Part shown: piece by piece, positions 7,307 through 13,744 of the stretch
Layout: each line of letters opens with the position of its first letter
Numbering within the stretch: position 1 is the first letter of the stretch
Assembly (NCBI RefSeq): GCF_900106595.1
Contig: NZ_FNNC01000001.1
Coordinates: 496,001 to 560,000 of the forward strand
Direction: 5' to 3'
Source of the DNA: Marinococcus luteus
GTDB lineage: Bacteria; Bacillota; Bacilli; Bacillales; Marinococcaceae
DNA: 64,000 nucleotides
The notes under the pieces: generated by a model
Seen by the model: only the letters and a program-made list of their open reading frames with translations
Databases searched by the model: none
What the model was told of the DNA's origin: nothing
Position numbers and translations under genes: made by a program

Positions 7307-7756
7307 ATGGACGATTGGATTCATCAATTATCAAGCACAGCCCGCCAGAATAAAAAACAAACGACCACCGTGGAAGAAGAAAAGCAGATGGAAAGCATAC
7401 GTGCCTGCTCCGAGGAGCTGACCGGCATGTTCGATGAATTAATGGGCACCATTAACGGCCGGTCGGATTTAAAAGTAGAAAAAGTAAAAAGCAACAAGCA
7501 TGTAAAATATTTTTATGGCGTTTCTGAGCTCATTATTGAGACCGGCGAGGTGTTCACCCGTAAAGGCTTTTTGGAAATGAGCTTTAAAATCCGTATTAAT
7601 GACTCTGCCTACAACGTCAGTGACGTCCGGCCACGCAGTGCTTACCTGAAGGACTTAAACACATGCAGATGGGAAACGGAAACTGGTGCTGTATTTAATG
7701 AAGAACAGGCGTCGGTTTTATTTAAGCAGGCACTGCTGCCTTATATCGAAGAATAA
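7307..7756 (+). CDS. Unknown 149-residue protein
   Basis: Not recognised. The N-terminal 60 residues are helical and polar; the central part (VKYFYGVSELIIETGEVFTRKGFLEMSFKIR) looks like an antiparallel sheet; a C-terminal helix ends in ALLPYIEE. AAAGGAGG lies upstream of the ATG, 15 nt after the previous stop. It is the last gene of a three-gene unit that ends in a clear terminator. It is the longest product in the small-gene cluster. Confidence 0.75.
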   Translation: MDDWIHQLSSTARQNKKQTTTVEEEKQMESIRACSEELTGMFDELMGTINGRSDLKVEKVKSNKHVKYFYGVSELIIETGEVFTRKGFLEMSFKIRINDSAYNVSDVRPRSAYLKDLNTCRWETETGAVFNEEQASVLFKQALLPYIEE

Positions 7757-7767
7757 AAACAACACCT

Positions 7768-7798
7768 ACAACCCGGAGTTACTCTGGGTTGTTTTTTT
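7768..7798 (+). terminator. Terminator of the 6609-7756 unit
   Basis: The stem ACAACCC / GGGTTGT with an 11-nt loop is followed by seven T residues. Confidence 0.85.
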
Positions 7799-7840
7799 GT
7801 GTCGATTTTGAAATGTGTCGATTTTGAAATGTGTAGATTT
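7799..7840. repeat. 16-bp tandem repeat, 2.6 copies
   Basis: The unit GTGTCGATTTTGAAAT occurs twice exactly (7799-7814, 7815-7830), followed by a partial copy with one mismatch (7831-7840). It starts right after the terminator. Confidence 0.85.
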
Positions 7841-8010
7841 AATCAAGTGATGATTTATGGAAACAATTAAAAATACATTCCATCTAAAAATATAACGACA
7901 AAACATATACAAGTGTCAAAAGACTGAACCAGATTAAAAGGAATCAGAAAATAAATTCCTTAATTTGAAAAATAATAGTACTTTATTACTTGAAATTGAA
8001 GTATTATTAA
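7841..8010. other. AT-rich leader region before the 8028 gene
   Basis: No gene is seen. It contains the inverted repeat GGAAT...ATTCC (about 7940-7958) and a second near-perfect one, AATAGTACTT...AAGTATTATT, ending shortly before the ribosome binding site. No promoter could be assigned with confidence. Confidence 0.45.
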
Positions 8011-8027
8011 AGAGAGGGGGATAAACG

Positions 8028-8249
8028 ATGGCTACCGTGTATGTCAACTGTCATGTCCGCTATGTGCAGGTACTGTTAAGCGATGAGGGGAGTCTGTTGC
8101 ACTGTTTAACCTGGGAGACCGAAGAGGGGTTTGTGTTTGACATACATGCGCTTGATGACAGCTCGTTTTCCCCGAAGTACGACCGGATCTATATGCCATT
8201 TGACCAGGAAACAATGACGCTTCATGGAAACACGTATATTCTATATTAA
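8028..8249 (+). CDS. Unknown 73-residue protein, possible family C
   Basis: Not recognised. Predicted all-beta and soluble. AGAGAGGGGG lies before the ATG. It resembles the C-terminal two thirds of the product at 10843: [ED]-G-[FY] followed by a strand ending in H, an Asp/Ser turn, and a closing strand TY[IV]L. The similarity is weak, but both genes are monocistronic with long AT-rich leaders, so common ancestry is plausible. Confidence 0.65.
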   Translation: MATVYVNCHVRYVQVLLSDEGSLLHCLTWETEEGFVFDIHALDDSSFSPKYDRIYMPFDQETMTLHGNTYILY

Positions 8250-8272
8250 CCATAACCTGGCTGGTAATAAAT

Positions 8273-8307
8273 AAAGGGATGCCCAGTATTGTCCGGGCGT
8301 TCCTTTG
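8273..8307 (+). terminator. Terminator after the 8028 gene
   Basis: The stem AAAGG..TGCCC / GGGCG..CCTTT with a 10-nt loop is followed by a T-rich tail. There are a few mismatches. Confidence 0.65.
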
Positions 8308-8315
8308 TATTTATT

Positions 8316-8425
8316 TATATACATATTTATCACTATAGAAACTGTGTATTGTAGTGTGTATATGAATGATGAATGAACTTTGTGTTTTTTTATATACATA
8401 CATGCTGAAAAACGGAAACTGTGTA
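8316..8425. repeat. Two copies of a split direct repeat
   Basis: TATATACATA followed 12-14 nt later by GAAACTGTGTA occurs at 8316-8348 and again at 8391-8425, about 75 nt apart. Both copies lie in the AT-rich region between the 8028 gene and the next one. Possibly a regulator binding array. Confidence 0.55.
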
Positions 8426-8519
8426 ATTTTAACAGGGTTCTGTATGCTTACTGGGGCGGAGGGCGGCTGTTTCCTATGCAATAGGGAGGAGTAGTGTTAT
8501 GCTTTGGGCAGAATAGAAG

Positions 8520-8762
8520 TTGAAAGGAGCATGCGCTATCTCTCAATTTTCTTACGTGATCGATGAAGAAGGAAATGAAGTGTTCGTAGGGACAGAAGAA
8601 GAGATTAAGGAAAAGTTTCCGGACCGGGAAAAGCATATTTTTAACACCGAAGAAGAACTGCTGAGAGGCATACGCGATTTCCGGGAAAATGAACGAATCA
8701 TATCTGTGGTAAGTGATCTGCCGGTTTTAAATGAACAGTGGAAACACAAAGACAATATGTAG
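8520..8762 (+). CDS. Unknown 80-residue protein with a disturbed start
   Basis: Not recognised; an acidic protein with the beta hairpin YVIDEEGNEVFVG and two helices. The start is problematic. The best site (AGGGAGGAG, 8483-8491) precedes an in-frame ATG at 8499, but that frame meets TAG after five codons (8514-8516). A TTG at 8520 reopens the same frame with poor support. A second good site (AAAGGAG, 8524-8530) precedes an ATG at 8531 that is out of frame and stops after 11 codons. Either translation restarts, the amber codon is read through, or the 5' end is mutated. The rest of the frame looks intact. Confidence 0.5.
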   Translation: MKGACAISQFSYVIDEEGNEVFVGTEEEIKEKFPDREKHIFNTEEELLRGIRDFRENERIISVVSDLPVLNEQWKHKDNM

Positions 8763-8822
8763 AATGATTCGTTTATGGGGGCACCGGATCAGGCGGACAT
8801 TTTATTTTTTACTGAGACGGGG

Positions 8823-8853
8823 CCGGACTTTTTCCAGAAAGTCCGGTTTTTTT
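8823..8853 (+). terminator. Terminator after the 8520 gene
   Basis: Perfect 9-bp stem CCGGACTTT / AAAGTCCGG followed by seven T residues. Confidence 0.9.
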
Positions 8854-8929
8854 ATTAGGTGGGAGACTTTTAGAAGCGCTGGCGTAGTATAATGAACAAA
8901 GCACCTCCCAGTCTTTGTCAGAGAGGAAG

Positions 8930-9115
8930 ATGATGATGAACAAGAAAAGAAATACCGCCTGGCTGCTAATGCCGCTGCTGCTGCTCCAGGCCTGGTGGCT
9001 TTACCGGGAAGCCGAAAAGCAGGGAAAAGCCAAATGGAAGTGGGGCCTGTGGGGATTAACACAGTTTCCAACCCCGGCAGTGGCTTTTTATGTTATTCAC
9101 AAATGGAAGGAGTGA
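8930..9115 (+). CDS. Unknown 61-residue membrane protein
   Basis: A short protein with one clear hydrophobic segment near the N-terminus (WLLMPLLLLQAWWL) after a basic start, a basic linker (REAEKQGKAKWKW) and a weaker second hydrophobic stretch near the C-terminus (TPAVAFYVIHKW). The topology suggests one or two membrane passes. Three consecutive ATG codons (8930, 8933, 8936) follow GAGAGGAAG; the third has the best spacing. A TATAAT-type -10 lies about 40 nt upstream. No family recognised. Confidence 0.65.
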   Translation: MMMNKKRNTAWLLMPLLLLQAWWLYREAEKQGKAKWKWGLWGLTQFPTPAVAFYVIHKWKE

Positions 9116-9149
9116 ACCGGGTTTTCTGCCCGGCTGCCGCTCTTCCGAG

Positions 9150-9174
9150 GTTTTAAACCGGCGTCCAGGTGTAA
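9150..9174 (+). promoter_or_regulatory. Weak SigB-like promoter before the 9244 gene
   Basis: GTTTTA-N13-GTGTAA matches the SigB consensus at 9 of 12 positions, 70 nt before the gene, with the same N13 spacing as the other candidates in this cluster. Confidence 0.25.
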
Positions 9175-9243
9175 TAGCATAAAAAGAAGCCGGGAACTCT
9201 TCCGGTACGTGCAGCACCTATTTAGAGTGAAGGAGCGACAAAA

Positions 9244-9546
9244 ATGAAACAGGAAACCCAGGAAATTAACGAAATTGTACTGGACGAATCGGAGCTGCGA
9301 TTTGATTCTGCGTACTTGTATCTTGAAACGTCCGACCCGGACCGGATCGGGGAAAGCGCCTGGACGGTAGCCATTTATAATGCAGAACAGGAATTTTCCG
9401 GGGAATTCACGAATCGGGACAGCATCAGCATTCGGCTCAAAACCGAAGAAGCAGAGTATCAGGGGCTCGTTCAATTTAAAAATATTGAAGGCGGCGAGAA
9501 AAAGCATTGCCACCTTGACGGTCTCGATGAACTGGTGCAGATATAA
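9244..9546 (+). CDS. Unknown 100-residue protein, family B of the cluster
   Basis: Acidic, predicted mostly beta. It shares the WTVAI strand, a Y-x-G motif (EYQGLV) and a final acidic strand with the proteins of 10027 (WTVSI, FGGQV) and, more weakly, 6270. GAAGGAG lies 8 nt before the ATG. It is followed at once by a terminator whose stem overlaps the stop codon, so it is probably monocistronic. No named family recognised. Confidence 0.75.
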   Translation: MKQETQEINEIVLDESELRFDSAYLYLETSDPDRIGESAWTVAIYNAEQEFSGEFTNRDSISIRLKTEEAEYQGLVQFKNIEGGEKKHCHLDGLDELVQI

Positions 9547-9596
9547 AACAGGCATGAAAAACGGGTGGCAGCGAAAGCTGGCGCCTGTTTTTTTTA
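9546..9596 (+). terminator. Terminator after the 9244 gene
   Basis: The outer stem AAACAGGC / GCCTGTTT and an inner CAGC-GAAA-GCTG hairpin are followed by eight T residues. Confidence 0.8.
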
Positions 9597-9626
9597 TATA
9601 TGCCGGAGCCGGACCTCCGGGTGAAC

Positions 9627-9651
9627 GTTTAATACGCGTAAATTCGGGGAT
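9627..9651 (+). promoter_or_regulatory. SigB-like promoter before the 9697 gene
   Basis: GTTTAA-N13-GGGGAT matches the SigB consensus at 11 of 12 positions. Predicted transcription would start about 40 nt before the ATG. It is the best SigB-type match inside the small-gene cluster. Confidence 0.55.
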
Positions 9652-9696
9652 TATAGCTGTGAAAAGATGCTCAATGACTGGAAAGGAGAGAAAGCC

Positions 9697-9939
9697 ATGA
9701 GTCCGAGAAAAGAAGCGATGGCCCAGCTGGCCGGAAGAGTCGAGCGAGGGGAAATCGGCGCCGAATGGAAGCCGGCAGATGAAATCGAGCAGGATCGTTT
9801 TCAGGAGCTTGCGGAGCACGGATACGTTACGTACGACGATGCCTCCGGAGAAAAAGACGAGGCGGTTTACAGCGGCATTAAAATCACAACGGAAGGCCGC
9901 GAGCTTTATGAAGAATATAAACGGCAGGTAGACGAATAG
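9697..9939 (+). CDS. Unknown 80-residue protein, winged-helix-like
   Basis: Not recognised. An N-terminal helical half (DRFQELAEHGYVTYDD) is followed by a short hairpin and ITTEGRELYEEY, a layout common in small winged-helix proteins where a helix-wing-helix ends in TxxG. This is a structural impression, not a motif match. AAAGGAG is 9 nt before the ATG at 9697; the open frame begins 10 codons earlier but without a site. A SigB-like promoter lies just upstream and a terminator-like hairpin follows. Confidence 0.72.
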   Translation: MSPRKEAMAQLAGRVERGEIGAEWKPADEIEQDRFQELAEHGYVTYDDASGEKDEAVYSGIKITTEGRELYEEYKRQVDE

Positions 9940-9955
9940 AAATTAACGCATCCCG

Positions 9956-9984
9956 CGGGCGGTTTTATACAAGCCGCCTTTTTT
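9956..9984 (+). terminator. Probable terminator after the 9697 gene
   Basis: The short stem GGCGG / CCGCC is followed by TTTTTT. Confidence 0.6.
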
Positions 9985-10026
9985 AAAAGAAGAAAATGAA
10001 AAAATAATGACACCCAGGAGGGCGCG

Positions 10027-10320
10027 ATGCCGACATTAGCACTAGAAGCTGTTAAAACAATCTCCACAGATGAAGTGATTCACGTAAATGAAGGGCAGCT
10101 GCTGGCCGGCGATGGTCCGCTTGAGCGTTGGACTGTTTCCATTACAGGTTGCGAAAACGAGAGATTTTTCCATCAGGCGTTCGACAGTGTTTCCCCTGCG
10201 CTGGATTTGTATTTTTACACCCGGGAAGGGTTTCAGTTTGGCGGGCAGGTGTACATCACCCGGGCAGATCAGGAAGGGATTGAGCTTGAAGGAAGCAGTG
10301 CGCTTCAGGAACAGTCTTAA
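10027..10320 (+). CDS. Unknown 97-residue protein, family B of the cluster
   Basis: Predicted mostly beta and acidic. Contains WTVSI in the middle and FQFGGQVYI followed by an acidic strand (GIELEG), aligning with 9244 and, less well, 6270. CAGGAGGG is 6 nt before the ATG. The family A gene at 10343 follows after a 22-nt gap, so a family B and a family A member are probably co-transcribed here. No known family recognised. Confidence 0.75.
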   Translation: MPTLALEAVKTISTDEVIHVNEGQLLAGDGPLERWTVSITGCENERFFHQAFDSVSPALDLYFYTREGFQFGGQVYITRADQEGIELEGSSALQEQS

Positions 10321-10342
10321 TTGAATAAAAGGAGGAATGACG

Positions 10343-10669
10343 ATGGCACAGGAACCGGATTTTTCCCAGGAAGGACTGAAAGGCTACCGGGTACGCCCGC
10401 TCCATTTTGCCGGTGAGTCCGTCGAAGTGTATCAGGAAGATGAGATGGCGGTGCTCGTTCAGGTGACTACCTCGGCGATGGCAGCCGAAGCAACTTTAAA
10501 GGAAGAAAACGTGCCGGAGTGGTTATGGGGTATCGGCATGGACTATCTGAAACAGGGACAGCCGGAGGAAAGAAAGCGTCTCGTCATCACCGTTCAGGAC
10601 GTGACGGACGGAGAAGTAAACAAAGCGTACGATAATTTATTGAGAGATTTCGAAGCACCCTTCAGCTGA
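10343..10669 (+). CDS. Unknown 108-residue protein, family A (WLW/VIT) member 2
   Basis: Aligns over its last 80 residues with 6609 and 11592: a VLVQVT strand, EWLWGIGMDYL, a hydrophobic strand ending LVIT, an Asp and a final helix with YDNLL. AAGGAGG precedes two in-frame ATGs; the second (10343) has the better spacing of 7 nt. Co-transcribed with 10027. Its last codons overlap the left arm of a strong terminator. Confidence 0.78.
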   Translation: MAQEPDFSQEGLKGYRVRPLHFAGESVEVYQEDEMAVLVQVTTSAMAAEATLKEENVPEWLWGIGMDYLKQGQPEERKRLVITVQDVTDGEVNKAYDNLLRDFEAPFS

Positions 10670-10683
10670 GAGGGTGCTTTTTG
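10653..10683 (+). terminator. Terminator overlapping the end of the 10343 gene
   Basis: The stem AAGCACCCT / AGGGTGCTT is followed by TTTTT. The left arm encodes the last residues of the protein. Confidence 0.9.
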
Positions 10684-10842
10684 TTTCTATTTATATAGAA
10701 GAAACAGGCTGAATGCTCCTTTGCGGGCAGGAGTCGTGAGAAACGGTTTTCACTGGCTCCAAAAGGAAATTCTTTCTGAAAAAAACCGCCGGGTGTCTTC
10801 TCGAACAGGACAAACTGTGGTATAAATAAGTGGAGGGGGTGG

Positions 10843-11142
10843 ATGACAGTGGCTTTAGTGGAATTCAAATGCAGAACGCAGCCGCAGGTGACGTATAGCA
10901 GTGACGGTCATGAAATTCATTACAAGGTGATTGAATACGCCGATGGTTATGAAGTGGTGCTTCATTCAATGAGTGATTTTCAGCCGGCCGATGAAAAGCT
11001 GTTATTTCATCAGGGAAGTCAGGTCATTCACGCCAAAGAGCATACTTATGTATTGGATACCTGCGATTGTGTGTACAGCGGTGAATCCGATGAAACGATT
11101 GATCATTCAATCTGTCACAAACCGTATTCTAAATCCATGTAA
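10843..11142 (+). CDS. Unknown 99-residue protein, possible family C
   Basis: Not recognised. GGAGGGGG lies before the ATG. The C-terminal half has three cysteines (two in LDTCDC, one in SICHK) that could bind metal. The middle resembles the 8028 product: DGYEVVLHSMSD followed by a strand and HTYVL. It is preceded by a 170-nt AT-rich leader with inverted repeats (AACGGTTTT...AAAACCG) and followed by a weak terminator-like element. No paralogue in the window has the Cys tail. Confidence 0.7.
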   Translation: MTVALVEFKCRTQPQVTYSSDGHEIHYKVIEYADGYEVVLHSMSDFQPADEKLLFHQGSQVIHAKEHTYVLDTCDCVYSGESDETIDHSICHKPYSKSM

Positions 11143-11151
11143 ACAAACGTT

Positions 11152-11187
11152 AAGCGGAGCTTTCCTTCCCGGGAGGCTCTTTTTTGT
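11152..11187 (+). terminator. Weak terminator after the 10843 gene
   Basis: An imperfect G/C hairpin (GGAGC..CC / GGGAGGCTC) is followed by TTTTTT. Pairing is poor. Confidence 0.4.
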
Positions 11188-11237
11188 GACGGACGCAGAT
11201 GTAAAAAATATTCCGGATAATAGAAAGGGGCATACAA

Positions 11238-11462
11238 ATGCTGCATTTTGAAAAGAAGGATCTTCACAATTTAAACCACGCGGAAGCGCCTTATGTATCC
11301 ATTTACCAATACGGAAAAACGGACATCAGCAGCCATCCATCCGACAGCAGCCGGGTCGGGCTGTCCAAGCAGGGCATGATGAAGCTGATGAGCTACTGGA
11401 TCGCGGAAGGCAACCTTGATGATAACGACAAGCAGCAGATTAAAGAATGGCTCGACCAGTAA
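11238..11462 (+). CDS. Unknown 74-residue protein
   Basis: Not recognised. A polar N-terminal half (YVSIYQYGKTD, SSHPSDSSRVG) is followed by two helices (GMMKLMSYWIAEG, DKQQIKEWLDQ), a size and shape seen in small adaptor-like proteins. GAAAGGGG is 7 nt before the ATG. No clear promoter or terminator of its own was found. It lies between the family C-like gene and the third family A gene. Confidence 0.68.
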   Translation: MLHFEKKDLHNLNHAEAPYVSIYQYGKTDISSHPSDSSRVGLSKQGMMKLMSYWIAEGNLDDNDKQQIKEWLDQ

Positions 11463-11490
11463 CCTTTCAGGAAGTGGCGGAGAAATTCGG

Positions 11491-11515
11491 GTTTAGCAGA
11501 GGTGCTGCCGGGAAA
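11491..11515 (+). promoter_or_regulatory. SigB-like promoter before the 11592 gene
   Basis: GTTTAG-N13-GGGAAA matches the SigB consensus at 9 of 12 positions, again with N13 spacing. Confidence 0.3.
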
Positions 11516-11540
11516 AGGAATCACAATTCACCAATAGAAA

Positions 11541-11576
11541 AACGAACTTCAGGCATGTACCTGCGCCGAAGTCGTT
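11541..11576 (+). other. Leader hairpin directly before a ribosome binding site
   Basis: AACGAACTTC pairs with GAAGTCGTT, with one bulge, around a 17-nt loop that contains a further AGG...CCT pair. The hairpin ends one base before AAAGGGGG of the 11592 gene and has no T-run, so it is more likely a translation or mRNA stability element than a terminator. Confidence 0.5.
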
Positions 11577-11591
11577 AAAGGGGGAATCGTG

Positions 11592-11906
11592 ATGGCACGC
11601 CTGCTTGACTTTTACCACGGGCCGTACGAAGGCAGCCCGGGAGAGTCTGAACATTTTAATGGACCGGTGCTTCACATCTTTGAGCGCGAACAACTGCTGC
11701 TGTCGATGCAGATTACGGCAGAAGCGCTCCAGAAAAATGAACTGAGCGTAGATATGACAACGGTGTATGAATGGCTCTGGCACCGGGGGCTCGAGTTTAT
11801 TGAACAGGAAAATATTACGTCAGCCACAGTGATAGTGATTACCGATCGGGATATTGAAGAAAATAAAATTGTTACGGCATACCGGACACTTGCTGACCGG
11901 GCATAA
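11592..11906 (+). CDS. Unknown 104-residue protein, family A (WLW/VIT) member 3
   Basis: The most diverged member of the family with 6609 and 10343. It keeps an SMQIT strand, EWLWHRGLEFI, a hydrophobic strand ending VIVIT, then D, an acidic stretch and a helix with Y, but ends a few residues earlier. AAAGGGGG is 7 nt before the ATG at 11592; a GTG lies immediately before it. A stable leader hairpin precedes it and a strong bidirectional terminator follows. Confidence 0.75.
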   Translation: MARLLDFYHGPYEGSPGESEHFNGPVLHIFEREQLLLSMQITAEALQKNELSVDMTTVYEWLWHRGLEFIEQENITSATVIVITDRDIEENKIVTAYRTLADRA

Positions 11907-11911
11907 TATAT

Positions 11912-11953
11912 AACAGGCCGCCTGCTTTTGAATATAAAAGCAGGCGGCCTGTT
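11912..11953. terminator. Strong bidirectional terminator between 11592 and lexA
   Basis: A perfect 18-bp stem with loop GAATAT. The arms end in AA/TT so that each strand has a T-rich tail. It separates the convergent small gene and lexA. Confidence 0.92.
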
Positions 11954-11961
11954 TTGTGTGA

Positions 11962-12588
11962 TTAAAAGATGGTGCGGAAAACGCCGGTGACTCTGCCAAG
12001 TATCGTACAGTTTTCTAAAATGATCGGATCCATGGTAGCATTTTCAGGCTGCAGCCGGATAAAGTTTTCTTCTTTATAAAACCGTTTAACCGTCGCTTCC
12101 ATTTCATCCGTCATCGCGACAATAATATCGCCGTTGTCTGCGGTCTGCTGTTTTTGAACGACGACAAGGTCCCCGTCAAAAATCCCGGCTTCAATCATAC
12201 TATCCCCCTGGATGGTGAGCATGTATACCTGTTCTTCATCGGTCACCATGCGTTCCGGAAGAGGAATGTATTCTTCGACATTTTCCACCGCAGTGATCGG
12301 CTCTCCAGCTGTGACTTTACCGATCACCGGTACGTACACAGCTTTGCTTTCGTGAATTGGCTCGCTGCCCTGCTCTTCAAGTTCAAGCACTTCAATCGCC
12401 CGCGGTTTGGTAGGGTCGCGGCGGATTAAATTTTTATTTTCAAGGCGGGCGAGGTGCCCGTGAACCGTTGAACTCGAAGCGAGCCCCACGGCTTCTCCGA
12501 TCTCCCGGACCGAAGGCGGATAGCCTTTTTCTTTTACTTCTTCTTTTATATAATCAAGAATTTGCTGCTGGCGCTTGGATAGCTTCAT
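11962..12588 (-). CDS. lexA: LexA, SOS repressor
   Basis: 208 residues. The N-terminal winged helix (residues 1-65, with [11 protein letters not shown]) binds the SOS box. The C-terminal S24-type autoprotease domain has the Ala-Gly cleavage site in VTAGEP, the catalytic Ser in GDSMIEAGI and the catalytic Lys in ATVKRF. RecA filaments trigger self-cleavage. GGAGGTG fixes the ATG at 12588; the frame extends 47 codons further without a site. Divergent from a yneA-like gene, as in B. subtilis. Confidence 0.97.
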   Translation of the reverse strand: MKLSKRQQQILDYIKEEVKEKGYPPSVREIGEAVGLASSSTVHGHLARLENKNLIRRDPTKPRAIEVLELEEQGSEPIHESKAVYVPVIGKVTAGEPITAVENVEEYIPLPERMVTDEEQVYMLTIQGDSMIEAGIFDGDLVVVQKQQTADNGDIIVAMTDEMEATVKRFYKEENFIRLQPENATMDPIILENCTILGRVTGVFRTIF

Positions 12589-12623
12589 CTCCGCACCTCC
12601 TTTTGAGGAATTTTTCTGAGTAA

Positions 12624-12652
12624 AGTATAGCATGAGGGGAACAAAAACGCAA
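12624..12652 (-). promoter_or_regulatory. lexA promoter
   Basis: Read on the minus strand: TTGCGT, 17 bp, TATACT. Located 36 nt upstream of the lexA start. Confidence 0.65.
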
Positions 12653-12673
12653 ACACCCGTTCTAATATTTCTG

Positions 12674-12701
12674 TTGACGGGAACAGGTATTCTGGTATAC
12701 T
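12674..12701 (+). promoter_or_regulatory. Promoter of the yneA-yneB-ynzC unit
   Basis: TTGACG-N16-TATACT. A LexA-type box lies inside the spacer and another just downstream, so repression by LexA is expected. Confidence 0.75.
12680..12693. promoter_or_regulatory. LexA (SOS) box 1
   Basis: GGAACAGGTATTCT. It matches the Bacillus box CGAACRNRYGTTYG at the left half-site and purine/pyrimidine positions; the right half-site reads ATTC instead of GTTC. It overlaps the promoter spacer. Confidence 0.65.
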
Positions 12702-12712
12702 GAATGAATATA

Positions 12713-12726
12713 AGAACATACATTCT
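12713..12726. promoter_or_regulatory. LexA (SOS) box 2
   Basis: AGAACATACATTCT. The same GAAC-N4-ATTC pattern and the same deviations as box 1, located around the expected start of transcription. Confidence 0.65.
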
Positions 12727-12746
12727 CATTCAGGGGGAACATGCAT

Positions 12747-12989
12747 ATGAATAAACTCAAAACTTTCACTTCAACGGACTGGACCATGCTTGCCTTATTT
12801 GCATTTGCACTTTTATTTTTGGTATATTCAGCGGACGCTTCCATCACTCCGGACACGTTGGGCGGCACGGAAACAGACCGTTCGGCAGAAATCGTCCATG
12901 AACAGGAGCACCCGGTCCTAAAGGACAGGCCGGGGTATCAGGAACAGCCGTGGGAACGAACAGTTTCGTTTGACGCTCCCGGAGAGTAA
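12747..12989 (+). CDS. yneA: YneA-like cell division suppressor (by position)
   Basis: 80 residues with one N-terminal transmembrane segment (MLALFAFALLFLVYSA) and a short acidic outer part. In B. subtilis the gene in this place encodes YneA, a LexA-repressed septation inhibitor with a membrane anchor and a LysM domain. Here the outer part is only about 45 residues and no LysM motif is visible, so the protein is shorter than usual. The ATG at 12747 has 9-nt spacing to GGGGG; an ATG two codons earlier is too close. Identity rests on position, SOS boxes and topology. Confidence 0.65.
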   Translation: MNKLKTFTSTDWTMLALFAFALLFLVYSADASITPDTLGGTETDRSAEIVHEQEHPVLKDRPGYQEQPWERTVSFDAPGE

Positions 12990-13676
<687 letters not shown>

Positions 13677-13744
13677 TTTGTTTGCGGGAGCGCCCAGTTT
13701 TTAATATAATAAAAAAGGAACGCACATTTTAAGGGAGGCAACTT

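Noticed and set aside
9097-9819. 240-codon minus-strand frame across the small-gene cluster
   Set aside because: It runs antisense through two plausible genes and a terminator and has no site.
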